The translations under genes and the position numbers were made by a program. The notes below the pieces were generated by a model that was given only the letters and a program-made list of their open reading frames with translations, was not told where the DNA came from and made no database searches. Shown here piece by piece: positions 28,823 through 37,741 of a stretch of DNA of 42,649 nucleotides (the stretch's first letter is position 1; each line of letters starts with the position of its first letter). The stretch covers positions 1-42,649 of the forward strand of contig CAZMXS010000041.1 of the NCBI GenBank assembly GCA_964570325.1, written 5' to 3'. This DNA is from CAZMXS01 sp964570325. Its GTDB lineage: Bacteria > Verrucomicrobiota > Kiritimatiellia > CAIQIC01 > CAZMXS01.

Positions 28823-28857
28823 AAAAAAAACCGGGCCGGCTTTTACCCCGGCCCGGC
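28823..28857 (-). terminator. intrinsic terminator of the second pseudopilin gene
   Basis: A 9-bp GC stem (ccgggccgg / ccggcccgg, 28831-28856) is followed on the minus strand by eight T (28830-28823). This is a textbook rho-independent terminator 24 bp past the pseudopilin stop. It also separates that gene from glmS. Confidence 0.92.
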
Positions 28858-28880
28858 TGCAAATCTTGCGATCTGAACGC

Positions 28881-29501
28881 CTACGGCTTCACCACCGGCA
28901 GGTTGGTCAGCGGCGGATTGAAGTTTTCCGCCGTCAGTTGATTGCCGGACAACTTGAGGCCGCGCCCGCCTTTTTGGATTACGACCAAGCCCTTGGTGCC
29001 GAACGGCACGTTCTCGCTTAAGGTGATCGCGCCAGCGGCTGCGGGCAGGCTGGCGATTTCATAATTCTTCGTGAACAAGAATGCGGTGCCGTCCTTTGTG
29101 GATTCCTTGATATCCAAGGTCAGATTCCACGCGTTGGAATCGGCATCAACCTTTGTGGCATCCGTCGGCGCCTTCAAGCCGGGCGCGCCGAAGAAGCTGG
29201 CCGAGACGTTCAACACGCCGCTGGTTAGCAGGCTGTTGAAATAGGCCGTGGATGTGGCAAAATCGCCTTGCTGCGGATAATCCTCGGACGTGGTGGTCAC
29301 GGAATTATCCAACACCTGGGCAAAGACGGACATATAGATGCTGCGGCCATTACTCATGACCTGCGCCATCTTGCCGTTGTCCAACGCCTTGGTTACGGCG
29401 GGCACCAGAATGGCCGCCAGAATGGCGATGATCGCGATAACCACCAACAGCTCGATGAGGGTAAACCCCCGTTTCTTGATTTGGCGCCAAAGCATGCTCA
29501 T
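28881..29501 (-). CDS. type II pseudopilin-like protein
   Basis: 206 residues from ATG 29501, preceded by AGGAGA. The prepilin segment is RGFTLIELLVVIAIIAILAA (about residues 10-29) with the usual G/F cleavage site and Glu at +5. The rest (MSNGRSIYMSVFAQVLD, later a short C-terminal domain) lacks the H-x9-DG signature seen in the pseudopilin at 15547-16224, so it belongs to another subgroup. Secretion or pilus assembly genes are not in the window. A strong terminator follows, and the isolated single-gene unit suggests a well-expressed protein. Confidence 0.88.
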   Translation of the reverse strand: MSMLWRQIKKRGFTLIELLVVIAIIAILAAILVPAVTKALDNGKMAQVMSNGRSIYMSVFAQVLDNSVTTTSEDYPQQGDFATSTAYFNSLLTSGVLNVSASFFGAPGLKAPTDATKVDADSNAWNLTLDIKESTKDGTAFLFTKNYEIASLPAAAGAITLSENVPFGTKGLVVIQKGGRGLKLSGNQLTAENFNPPLTNLPVVKP

Positions 29502-29673
29502 TCGTTCTCTCCTGTTTCCTGCGTTGGTTGGACTGTTTTTATGCCCTTCGGATGCCGAGTAAAGCAATCACAATTCGTTTAATAAATAACACAGCCGAAA
29601 CAAATCCGTCAATATCGGCTGAAAAAAGAAATTCTCATTCGCCCTGGCGTTCTGGTAACAAGACCAGCAATCC

Positions 29674-30741
29674 ATGTTGACCCGTGAATTCGACTATGAT
29701 TTACCGCCGGGTTTGATCGCCCAGCAGCCGGCCGCGCGGCGCGACGAGTCGCGAATGATGGTGGTGCATCGGACTGATGGCCGCCTGGAGCACCGGCGAT
29801 TCGGTGATTTCCCCGCTTATACTCGGACGGGAGACGTGGTGGTGGTCAATGAAACCCGCGTTATTCCGGCCCGCATCTTTGGACGCAAGCAAGGCTCCGG
29901 CGGCCGCGTTGAGTTGCTGATGCTGGAGGAGGTGGAACCGGGAGTCTGGGATGTGCTGTTGCGGGCGCGCCGCCGGCCGGCGCCCGGCGCGCGCATCATC
30001 CTGGCGGAAGGACGCGCTGGCGCCGTGATGCTTGCGGAGGGGGAACTGGGGCGGGCGCGGGTGCGCGTGGAAAGCGCGGAGCCGTTCATGGCGATCCTGG
30101 ATGCAGCGGGCGTGCCGCCGCTGCCGCCTTACATCGCGCGCAAGGCGCCGGCGGCCGCGAGCCTGAACGGGGCTGGCGAAACAGGGGCCATGGATCGGGA
30201 ACGGTATCAGACAATCTATGCCCGCGCGCCTGGCGCGGTGGCGGCCCCAACGGCCGGCTTGCACTTCACGCCGGAAGTTTTCCAAGCGTTGGAAAAGCGC
30301 GGCGTTCGCCGTTCCAACATTACCCTCCATGTCGGCATCGGCACCTTTCGCCCGGTCAGCGCGGAGCGAGTGGCGGACCATCGGATGGACGCGGAGCGCT
30401 ATTGCGTGCCGGAGGAATCCGCGCGGACCATCAACGCGGCCCGGGAGGCTGGCGGACGCATCATCGCCGTCGGCACGACCACGGTTCGGACCCTCGAAAC
30501 GGTTGTGGATGCCGCCGGCCGGATTGCACCCGGCGCGGGCCGGACCAGCATCTTCATTTACCCACCGCACCAGTTCCGCGCCGTGGATGCGCTGCTGACC
30601 AATTTTCATCTGCCGAAATCCACGCTGCTGATGATGATCTGCGCGTTTGCCGGGCGGGAACTGGTGTTCAAGGCATATGCCGAGGCCATCCGGCAGCAAT
30701 ATCGGTTTTACAGCTACGGTGATTGTATGTTGATCGTATGA
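29674..30741 (+). CDS. queA: S-adenosylmethionine:tRNA ribosyltransferase-isomerase
   Basis: 355 residues. It converts preQ1 at the wobble base of tRNA into epoxyqueuosine, using SAM as ribosyl donor. Diagnostic stretches are FDYDLPPGLIAQQPAARRD, VVVNETRVIPARI, PTAGLHFTPE, LHVGIGTF and NFHLPKSTLLMM. Length is as usual. A membrane-protein gene follows after 7 bp and could serve the same pathway. The tgt and other queuosine genes are not in the window. Confidence 0.96.
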   Translation: MLTREFDYDLPPGLIAQQPAARRDESRMMVVHRTDGRLEHRRFGDFPAYTRTGDVVVVNETRVIPARIFGRKQGSGGRVELLMLEEVEPGVWDVLLRARRRPAPGARIILAEGRAGAVMLAEGELGRARVRVESAEPFMAILDAAGVPPLPPYIARKAPAAASLNGAGETGAMDRERYQTIYARAPGAVAAPTAGLHFTPEVFQALEKRGVRRSNITLHVGIGTFRPVSAERVADHRMDAERYCVPEESARTINAAREAGGRIIAVGTTTVRTLETVVDAAGRIAPGAGRTSIFIYPPHQFRAVDALLTNFHLPKSTLLMMICAFAGRELVFKAYAEAIRQQYRFYSYGDCMLIV

Positions 30742-30748
30742 AGTTGGA

Positions 30749-31528
30749 ATGTGGATGTGTATTAAGACCAATCCAGGCAGATGGTTGGCCGCCATCAGTA
30801 TTACGGCGCTCGGCGGTGTAGTCGCCCGCATCCCGTTCGTGCTGATCAATCAGGTGCCCCATTTCCCGCAGTTCGACCCCGGCATATTCCTCGTCCCGCT
30901 TGGCGGCGTCATCTGGGGTCCGGCCGGCGCTTGCGGCAGTTGCGTGGGCAGCCTGTTGGGCGACTGGCTATTCGGCGTGCTGAGTCCGCTTTCGCTTTTT
31001 CGGGCGTTGGGCATGTTATTCTTTGCATTAGGCACCAAAATAATTTTGGAAATGTGCATAACACTTGGATTGCTCAATTCCGGGTTGCGACAGGACTGGT
31101 ATCATGCGTTAAGTTTCTTTGTGCTGACGCTGCCGGGATGTTTGCTGTCCGCGTGCTGGCCAGCAGTTGGCGCAGAAATCCTAAAATATTATCCATTTGC
31201 GTATTTTGCCACGCTGCTTTTATTGAACAATCTGATTTCTTGCGCCTTGTTCGGGGTGTTTTTCTATCGGGTGGCGGTGCGTTGGATAATGCCGTGGGTG
31301 GGCGCAATTGAGGTAAAAAAGCGTCGCTTCGCTTGGGTGGGAGTGGTGGTTCCAACGGCCAGTGTGCTGGCTTATGTTGTCGGTGTTTGGGTTAGTATCA
31401 GGTTTTATCGTTTCGATTTCATTCAGCCGATTATGTTTGGCCAGGGAACCGGCTTTGGGGTGGTGGCCGCAGTGGCGCCATTTCTGGTCATGCAAGCAGT
31501 CGCTGTATGCTGGCGCGCCAGGGCCTGA
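30749..31528 (+). CDS. multi-pass membrane protein, possible ECF-type substrate-binding subunit
   Basis: 259 residues from ATG 30749 (ATG 30755 is equal). About six hydrophobic segments are visible, with a loop ARIPFVLINQ and then GGVIWGPAGACGSCVGSLLGDWL, a Gly-rich pattern like that of S components of energy-coupling-factor vitamin transporters. Its tight placement after queA makes a queuosine precursor a reasonable but unproven substrate. I do not recognise the family with certainty. The stop lies 3 bp from the end of the convergent transporter gene. Confidence 0.45.
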   Translation: MWMCIKTNPGRWLAAISITALGGVVARIPFVLINQVPHFPQFDPGIFLVPLGGVIWGPAGACGSCVGSLLGDWLFGVLSPLSLFRALGMLFFALGTKIILEMCITLGLLNSGLRQDWYHALSFFVLTLPGCLLSACWPAVGAEILKYYPFAYFATLLLLNNLISCALFGVFFYRVAVRWIMPWVGAIEVKKRRFAWVGVVVPTASVLAYVVGVWVSIRFYRFDFIQPIMFGQGTGFGVVAAVAPFLVMQAVAVCWRARA

Positions 31529-31531
31529 CGC

Positions 31532-32842
31532 TTATTGCCCTGCGTTCGGCATGGCGATCAGCACGGCGCCGTGCCCATAGAAAGCGCCAGCGACGGCGGC
31601 GGTCATCAGGCAGGCCAGCGTGGCGGCGGCCAGCGCGCGCGCCGCCACACCCGCCAGCGTCTGGGTCTGCCGCGGCGCCAACGCGGCGATGCCGCCGACA
31701 AAGATCGCCACACTGGGGATATGCGCGAAGCCGCACAGGGCATAGCCGGCGATGATGGCGCTGCGGCCATGCTGCAGCGCGCCGGCCGCGATCAACTGGT
31801 CCAGTTGCTGGTAGGCCGGGATCTCCGTCATGATCGCGCGAATGCCGAGCAGGCGCGCAACCGCGAAGGCGTCGGCCGGTGGAACTCCGATCAACAACGC
31901 AAAGGGATAGAATACGTAAGCCAGCAGGTTTTCCAGCCGCAGATCCCAGCGCGTTCCCAGCCAGCCGTTCAACAGGTCGGCGACACCGGCCAGGCCCATG
32001 TTGGCCAGTTCCACCAGGCCAAGAAAGGCGATCAATAGGATGATCACTCCCGTAATCAGCTTGCCGCCGGCGGTTGCCCCACGGATTGCCGCTTCGATGA
32101 TATTGGATTCGCGCTGGTAATGCGGCGCCACCACCCGGCCGAGCGTCTCCGGTTGCCCGCACTCGGGCAGCAGCAGTTTGGACATTACCAGTGCCGCCGG
32201 CGCGGACAGCAGCGAGGCGGACATCAGATGCCCGGCGATTTGCGGGAAATGGTTCTTCAGCAGCAGGACGTACAGCCCCATCACGCTCGAGGCGATGGTT
32301 GCCAGGCCGGCGGTGAGCACCGTGCCAAGCTCGGAACGCGTCATTTGGTCCAGGTATGGCAGTACCGTTGTGGTAGACTCGATGCCGACGAAGATGTTGC
32401 TGGCGGTAACCAGCGCCTCCGCGCCGCTCACGCGCATCAGCCGCGTGAAGACCCAGGCGAAACCCCGGATTACCAATGGCATGAACCGGATGAAGTAAAG
32501 AATTTCCATCAGCGTCGCAAAGAAGATGATCGTGGGCAGGCCCTGGAAGACGAGGATGAACCCGAGCGAGCCCGGGTGGCCGGGCGGGAGCGCAAGCGGG
32601 CCGAAGCAGAAGCGCGCCCCGGCGGTTGAGGCTTCCATGATCTTCACGACCGCCCGGCTCAGCAGCAGGAACAACTGGGCGCCGGCCGGCACAAGAAACA
32701 CGAAAACCCCGAAAAGCAGTTGCAACCCGATACCCCAGGCGACGCAATGGAGATTAAAATTGCGGCGGTCGGACGAAAATGCCCAGGCAATGGCGCAGAG
32801 AATGAAGAGGCCGGCGAAACTGATTACGTTGTAGCGGTCCAT
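31532..32842 (-). CDS. concentrative nucleoside transporter (CNT family)
   Basis: 436 residues from ATG 32842; earlier in-frame residues look non-coding. Many membrane segments are present, with CNT landmarks: ASNIFVGIESTTTVLPYL for the first hairpin region (classical members have a GQTEA motif there) and GYALCGFAHIPSVAIFVGG near the C-terminus. CNT proteins import nucleosides with sodium or protons. The substitution at the substrate hairpin suggests a different substrate range. It lies downstream of a secreted-protein gene on the same strand, 141 bp apart. Confidence 0.75.
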   Translation of the reverse strand: MDRYNVISFAGLFILCAIAWAFSSDRRNFNLHCVAWGIGLQLLFGVFVFLVPAGAQLFLLLSRAVVKIMEASTAGARFCFGPLALPPGHPGSLGFILVFQGLPTIIFFATLMEILYFIRFMPLVIRGFAWVFTRLMRVSGAEALVTASNIFVGIESTTTVLPYLDQMTRSELGTVLTAGLATIASSVMGLYVLLLKNHFPQIAGHLMSASLLSAPAALVMSKLLLPECGQPETLGRVVAPHYQRESNIIEAAIRGATAGGKLITGVIILLIAFLGLVELANMGLAGVADLLNGWLGTRWDLRLENLLAYVFYPFALLIGVPPADAFAVARLLGIRAIMTEIPAYQQLDQLIAAGALQHGRSAIIAGYALCGFAHIPSVAIFVGGIAALAPRQTQTLAGVAARALAAATLACLMTAAVAGAFYGHGAVLIAMPNAGQ

Positions 32843-32983
32843 GGCTCGACTTTCAATATCGGCGCACGCTGAAACTCGGCGCGGGCGGTTGACCAATCAA
32901 GGGGCAGAACCGGTATGGCGGCGCGGAGCAACTCGCTAAACGCCGGTCGCCTGGCGCGCATCCCGAAAATTAGCAGAAGCCCA

Positions 32984-34738
32984 TTAGTCACGGATGATCA
33001 TCGGGTTGAAATGGTTCTTGGCGAAAATATACCAGGCGGCGGCCGAAAGCGCGCCGCGGTCGAGTTTGACCCATTCGTAACCGCCCGAATGGTTGGCGGC
33101 ATACGGCAGCGCGCGCGTCCGGACGCCGTTGATCTCCCGCTCCATCAGGAAGGCGTCGAGCTGGTTGGCGTAGAAGTTGCCGCGCTCGATATTGCCGCCG
33201 GCGAAATAGCCGCAGGCGATATGGCCGACACCATCCAGCCAGATATTGGTGATGTTGATATCGGCGTGGTCGTAAAACCCCATCACTTCCCGCCCGTTGA
33301 TGGTCATGCTTTTACGGTAACGCAGGTCGTATTCCGGGATGTCGAGGACATGGAGATAATCCGGTCCAAAGGCGAGCGCCCGCCAGGTATACAAATCCAG
33401 CGGCAGATTCGGGGCGCGGCAGACGCGGTCGAGCCACGTTTTGATCTGGCCGGCGCGTTGCTCATCGCCGCTGGCCTTGAACGCCGCGAAGGCGTCAATA
33501 TTGCCCTCCGGATGCCCCCCGTTTTCGTGCAGCCGACTGTCACCTTTGCGCCAGCCGTGCTGCACGTATCCCCCGGGCCCGTCCGGCGCGTCCCGGTACC
33601 AGGTGTCGAGCAAACCTTTCAACAAACCGACGATCTCACGATACCGGTCGGGGCCGTATCGCGCCGCGTATTGCTGGTAGGCCAGCAGCAGCCACGCCAT
33701 GTCGCCCATCCACCGGTCATTCGGTCCGACGGTATGTCGGGCCGCGACGCCTTTTTCCGGATTCAGCGCGACGGCTTGGAAAAAACCGCGTGCCTCGCCG
33801 TTAAGGAAGAAGTTCTGCAGCGTCGGGTCGCGGTTATCCCGGCGTGTTGCGCTCGCGAAGAAATCCAGGATGCGCTCGGCGCGTTCGCGCTCGCCCTTGA
33901 CCAGGAAGGCCATCGCCGCCAGCGCGCTGTTGAAAGTGTGGCACTCGTTATCCTCCATGGAGGGCAGCAGGCGCCGATCGGGCGCGCTGGTATCCTGCAA
34001 CTGCTTCATCCATTCCAACACCAGCGGATCTTCGGGGATCAACTCCGCGGCGCGGCGCTGGCGGAACCCGAGACCCGGCAATTCGCGGTTGGGGTCCAGG
34101 AATGGCCCGGCGGGTGGAAACGTCGCCGGCAGACCCGGCTGGTCAAAACCCGCGGCCGCGATCCAAAGCGTGCCGCTCCCGCGCCCCGCCACGGCGAGCA
34201 TGAACTCCTGCAGCTCGGAAAACTGGTCATCCTGTCCGCTCCACCAATATTCCACGTTGGCCGGGTACAGAACCAGCCGGGTCCAATCGGCGTAGCGGCC
34301 GGCCAGCGGGACGCGGCGGCCGAAGACCGAGCCGTCCCGGTCCACCAGCTTGAGTTCGAGGTCGCCCTGGCCGGCGGCCTTGAGCAACAGGCTGATGGGC
34401 GCATCCGGGGGTGGCGCGGTGACCGGTCGTTTAAGTTCGATCCAGCCGTGAGCGCCGCCGAGCGTGTAGTCGAACCGAATGGCCGGGAGGCCCGGCCCGG
34501 GCGCCGTTGCCAGCGCGCATGTGCTTTCATTGTTCCGGTTGACCATCCATTCCCGCGGGTCGTCCCAAGTGACGCGCGGCGCGGCCGCCGGCGCGGGTGC
34601 GGCGGCCACGGGACCCGGGCCGGCTTCCGGAGCTGACGGCGGCGGGGGGCGCTGCATTTGCACGCGGCAGGCGCAGGGCAGGGTGGCTAGGACGCCGGCA
34701 ACGAAAAGAGATGAAATGAACGGCCGGGTTGAATGCAT
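32984..34738 (-). CDS. secreted protein with jelly-roll and alpha-toroid-like regions
   Basis: 584 residues. A signal peptide (FISSLFVAGVLATLPCAC) is followed by a Pro/Ala-rich linker. Residues about 55-200 look like a galactose-binding jelly roll (GGAHGWIELKRP, YADWTRLVLYP). Residues about 230-584 are helical and aromatic (SMEDNECHTFNSALAAMAFL, RWMGDMAWLLLAYQQY, ENGGHPEGNIDAFAAF), the look of an (alpha/alpha)6 toroid as in several glycoside hydrolases and polysaccharide lyases. No catalytic pair could be assigned, so a carbohydrate-active role is inferred. I do not recognise the family. A Cys follows the signal peptide, but the lipobox is poor. Confidence 0.7.
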   Translation of the reverse strand: MHSTRPFISSLFVAGVLATLPCACRVQMQRPPPPSAPEAGPGPVAAAPAPAAAPRVTWDDPREWMVNRNNESTCALATAPGPGLPAIRFDYTLGGAHGWIELKRPVTAPPPDAPISLLLKAAGQGDLELKLVDRDGSVFGRRVPLAGRYADWTRLVLYPANVEYWWSGQDDQFSELQEFMLAVAGRGSGTLWIAAAGFDQPGLPATFPPAGPFLDPNRELPGLGFRQRRAAELIPEDPLVLEWMKQLQDTSAPDRRLLPSMEDNECHTFNSALAAMAFLVKGERERAERILDFFASATRRDNRDPTLQNFFLNGEARGFFQAVALNPEKGVAARHTVGPNDRWMGDMAWLLLAYQQYAARYGPDRYREIVGLLKGLLDTWYRDAPDGPGGYVQHGWRKGDSRLHENGGHPEGNIDAFAAFKASGDEQRAGQIKTWLDRVCRAPNLPLDLYTWRALAFGPDYLHVLDIPEYDLRYRKSMTINGREVMGFYDHADINITNIWLDGVGHIACGYFAGGNIERGNFYANQLDAFLMEREINGVRTRALPYAANHSGGYEWVKLDRGALSAAAWYIFAKNHFNPMIIRD

Positions 34739-34975
34739 GATGGTTTTTTCCGATTATTATGCGCGGCATTCAATCAATTTCTGATTTTCTCTTTCGCGTG
34801 GCTGCGCCGGACGCTTGGGGGATGGACATTGAAATTCAGGCCGGCGCGCCCGTGGACATCCTGGCGGCTTCCACGATCAACTTGTTCCTTTAATAATCGA
34901 GTTGCGCACCCCGCCCCGGCTTGCTATCACCTTGCGCGTTTTCTGAAATCAACAACCATAACGCAGAGGTGGCAA

Positions 34976-36196
34976 ATGGCAGTTAAATCCAAAGTTAAAG
35001 GCAACATGCTCATCGCCCAGAGCGGCGGGCCGACGGTCGTCATCAATCAAAGCCTGATCGGAGCCGTGCTGGAGGCGAAAAAGCACGCGCAGATTCAGAA
35101 TATCTACGGCGCGCGCCATGGCATCAAGGGGGTCCTCAACGAGGACTTTATTGATCTCGGCCGGGAAAACCCGGCTACGCTGGAGCTGGTGGCGCAAACG
35201 CCGTCCTCCGCGCTCGGGTCGGTGCGCAAGAAGCCCACCCCGGAGGATTGCACCAAGATTTTCGGCATCCTGCAGAAGTACAACGTCCGCTATTTCTTCT
35301 ACATTGGCGGCAACGACTCGGCCGAAACCACGCATATCATTAACGAGGAAGCCAAGAAGGTTAACTTCGAGATGCACTGCTTCCACATCCCGAAGACCAT
35401 TGACAACGACCTGCGCGAAAACGATCACACCCCCGGCTTCGGCTCCGGCGCCCGGTTCGTTGCCTGCGCGTTCATGGGCGACAACCTCGACAACCGTGCT
35501 CTGCCCGGCGTAAAGATCAACATTGTCATGGGCCGGCACGCCGGCTTCCTGACTGCCGCATCCGCGCTGGGGCGCGTTTATCCGGACGACGGCCCGCACC
35601 TGATCTACGTGCCGGAGAAGCCGTTCCACATCGAGACCTTTGCGAAGGATGTGAAAGCCGTGTACGAGCAATATGGCCGCTGCGTCGTTGCCGCGTCCGA
35701 GGGCATTTCTGACGCCGACGGCACGCCCATCGCGGCTGCGTACACCAAGGAAGTGGATTCCCACGGCAACGTCCAGCTCAGCGGATCCGGCGCGCTCGGC
35801 GATCTGCTGGCTAACATCGTCAAGCAGAAGACCGAGATTTCGCGCGTTCGCGCCGATACGCTGGGCTACTTGCAGCGCTCGTTCCCCGGCGTGTGCTCGC
35901 CGGTTGACGCGAAGGAGGCGCGCGAGGTGGGGCGGCTGGCGGTCAAGCAGGCGATCAGCGGCGATGTGGATGGCAGCATCGCGATCAAGCGCGCGCCGGG
36001 CCCGAAGTACAAGGTGTATTTCGAGCGTATCCCGCTTTCCGCGGTGGCGAAGGAAACCCGGCACATGCCGGACAACTTCATCAATGCGGCCGGCAACGAT
36101 GTAACCAAGGCGTTCATCGCCTACGCCAAGCCGCTGGTCGGCGAACTGCCGGAAATCGGCCGTTTCAAGGGTTACGCGGTCAAGAAGATCACCTAA
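34976..36196 (+). CDS. pfp: 6-phosphofructokinase, pyrophosphate type
   Basis: 406 residues from ATG 34976 (AGAGGTG site upstream); in-frame sequence before it reads as non-coding. Diagnostic motifs: AQSGGPT at the N-terminus, YIGGNDSAETTH (N113, D114), HIPKTIDNDL (K140) and MGRHAGF. ATP enzymes have GGDGS and PGTIDND at these places; Asp114 and Lys140 are the marks of PPi-dependent enzymes, which phosphorylate fructose-6-phosphate reversibly. N113 replaces an Asp that binds magnesium in ATP enzymes. A GC palindrome near 36216-36235 may be its terminator. The 237 bp upstream, shared with the divergent secreted-protein gene, shows no feature I can name. Confidence 0.9.
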   Translation: MAVKSKVKGNMLIAQSGGPTVVINQSLIGAVLEAKKHAQIQNIYGARHGIKGVLNEDFIDLGRENPATLELVAQTPSSALGSVRKKPTPEDCTKIFGILQKYNVRYFFYIGGNDSAETTHIINEEAKKVNFEMHCFHIPKTIDNDLRENDHTPGFGSGARFVACAFMGDNLDNRALPGVKINIVMGRHAGFLTAASALGRVYPDDGPHLIYVPEKPFHIETFAKDVKAVYEQYGRCVVAASEGISDADGTPIAAAYTKEVDSHGNVQLSGSGALGDLLANIVKQKTEISRVRADTLGYLQRSFPGVCSPVDAKEAREVGRLAVKQAISGDVDGSIAIKRAPGPKYKVYFERIPLSAVAKETRHMPDNFINAAGNDVTKAFIAYAKPLVGELPEIGRFKGYAVKKIT

Positions 36197-36360
36197 ACGC
36201 GTCAGGTATTACAGGCCACACGCGTTCGCGCGTGGATACCGTGGCGCCCATGCTTTACTTGGGTTGTGTTGAAGAGCGCACAACGAAGATGGGCGCCAGG
36301 GTTGGCTCGTCCGCCCTTTTTTGGGCGCAGGTTGGCAGAGCGAAATCCGCGGCGCCGAGT

Positions 36361-37428
36361 TCATACCTCGACCAGTTCGTACTCCAACTGGCCCAGTCCG
36401 AGTTGCGCGGCATAGCGGAGTTGTTCCCGACCGTCGCGCTCGGGGTGGGCTTCCTTGAACAAGTCGCGGCCGGCTGCCTGGAGCACGGCGTCCAGTGCCG
36501 CCTGGTCGGCGCTGACCGGGTCGCGCGCCGCGAAGATGCCCACATCCGGACAAAGACGTGGGTCATCCTGGGCCAGGCAGTCGCATTCCTTCGTGATTTT
36601 AATCGCGAAATTGAAAAAGGCCGCGTGCTGCTTTCCCCGTAGCGCGGCGCAGGCATATTCCACCATTTTCTCCTGGATGGTCGCCCCGCCCAGGGCCCAG
36701 GGGACATCAATCGCTTTGACCGGGCAGACGGCAATGCAGGTGGCGCAACCGATGCAGCGTGGATTGTCTATCCGCGCCTTGCCGTTAAGCATGGCAATCG
36801 CGTCCACCGGACAGGCGCCGACGCAGGTGGCGCAACCGACACAGGCTTGTTCGTGGACAAACGGGGCGACGTCCGAATGCTGAGCCAGCTTGCCGCGCCG
36901 GGCGGCGCAACCCATGCCGACATTTTTCAGCACGCCGCCGAAACCGGTCATAATATGTCCCTTGAAATGCGCCACGCTGACCAGCGCCTCGGCCGCGGCG
37001 AAGGGCTGGGCCACATGCGCGGTCTGGATGTGGCGCAACCGGATGGGGATGTCCGCCACCATACCGGATTGCCGCTCATCCGGCACCTCGACCGGACACC
37101 CCAGGCTGTCCGGCGTGAAACCGTGCTCGGCCGCCAGTTTCAGATGATCATCAGCATAAACCCGGCGCCCCTTGTAGAGCGTATTGGTGTCCCCGACAAA
37201 ACACGTTCCACCCGCGCGACGGATCGCATCGGCAATCACGCGCACATGCTCCGGCCGCACAAAGCCCGTGTTGCCCTGCTCGCCAAAGTGCAGCTTGATA
37301 GCCGTTCGGCCCAGCCCCGCGCAACCGGCCAGCACGCCGCTGCGCGCGATCAACCGCTCCAGCTTGTCGTTGATTGCGGCGATGGAATCCGTTTCCGCAA
37401 CCCGCACCCAGTAAACCGTGCTTTTCAT
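36361..37428 (-). CDS. DUF362 protein with two 4Fe-4S clusters
   Basis: 355 residues from ATG 37428, preceded by GGAGG; upstream in-frame residues look non-coding. The DUF362 region covers about residues 1-185 (LHFGEQGNTGFVRPEH, HFKGHIMTGFGGVLKN). Two ferredoxin-type motifs follow, CVGCATCVGACP and CIGCATCIAVCP, ready to hold two 4Fe-4S clusters. The family is widespread but its reaction is not known; electron transfer is inferred. The gene is a single unit with a hairpin-rich 5' leader. Confidence 0.88.
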   Translation of the reverse strand: MKSTVYWVRVAETDSIAAINDKLERLIARSGVLAGCAGLGRTAIKLHFGEQGNTGFVRPEHVRVIADAIRRAGGTCFVGDTNTLYKGRRVYADDHLKLAAEHGFTPDSLGCPVEVPDERQSGMVADIPIRLRHIQTAHVAQPFAAAEALVSVAHFKGHIMTGFGGVLKNVGMGCAARRGKLAQHSDVAPFVHEQACVGCATCVGACPVDAIAMLNGKARIDNPRCIGCATCIAVCPVKAIDVPWALGGATIQEKMVEYACAALRGKQHAAFFNFAIKITKECDCLAQDDPRLCPDVGIFAARDPVSADQAALDAVLQAAGRDLFKEAHPERDGREQLRYAAQLGLGQLEYELVEV

Positions 37429-37741
37429 ATCCGGCGCCTCCGGCGACATCAAACAATGCGGGATGCCGCGGCGGCAATAAAAAAACCGGCAATATCGGTC
37501 ACCGGCATTCTGGAACGCCGGTTGCCGACCCGCTTTTTTGTTCGGCCGATGGGAGCACGGGCATCTCGCCCGTGAGGCGTGAAGAATAAGGAAGAAGCTG
37601 TCGCGGTAGTGCGCGGGGAGGCTGTTCGCCATTCATGAAATACACGCTACCTTTATTAGCGGTTTTTGGTTATTCTCATGGCTGGCCGACGGGCGGGGCC
37701 TTGGGACCGCGCGAGGCCATGGCGACGGCTGGCTGACGTCC
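37429..37741 (-). promoter_or_regulatory. leader of the DUF362 gene with competing hairpins
   Basis: This 313-bp gap has no gene. On the minus strand, GGTCGGCAACCGGCGTT pairs imperfectly with AATGCCGGTGACCGAT (about 37494-37528). The same 5' part, AACCGGC, can also pair with GCCGGTT, which runs straight into TTTTT (about 37482-37491). The second pairing looks like a terminator and the first would block it, so an attenuator is possible. A 7-bp palindrome (CACGGGC / GCCCGTG, 37556-37574) lies further upstream. No known riboswitch was recognised. Confidence 0.35.

Noticed and set aside
32915..34636. Plus-strand open frame of 573 codons
   Set aside because: It opposes the secreted toroid-like protein, which has a signal peptide and coherent domains; the plus-strand translation has none.
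34733..34975. N-terminal extension of the phosphofructokinase
   Set aside because: The residues do not resemble the family and a good ribosome site sits before ATG 34976.
37556..37574. 7-bp palindrome as a genome-wide REP element
   Set aside because: Only one copy was noticed in the window, so a repeat family cannot be supported.
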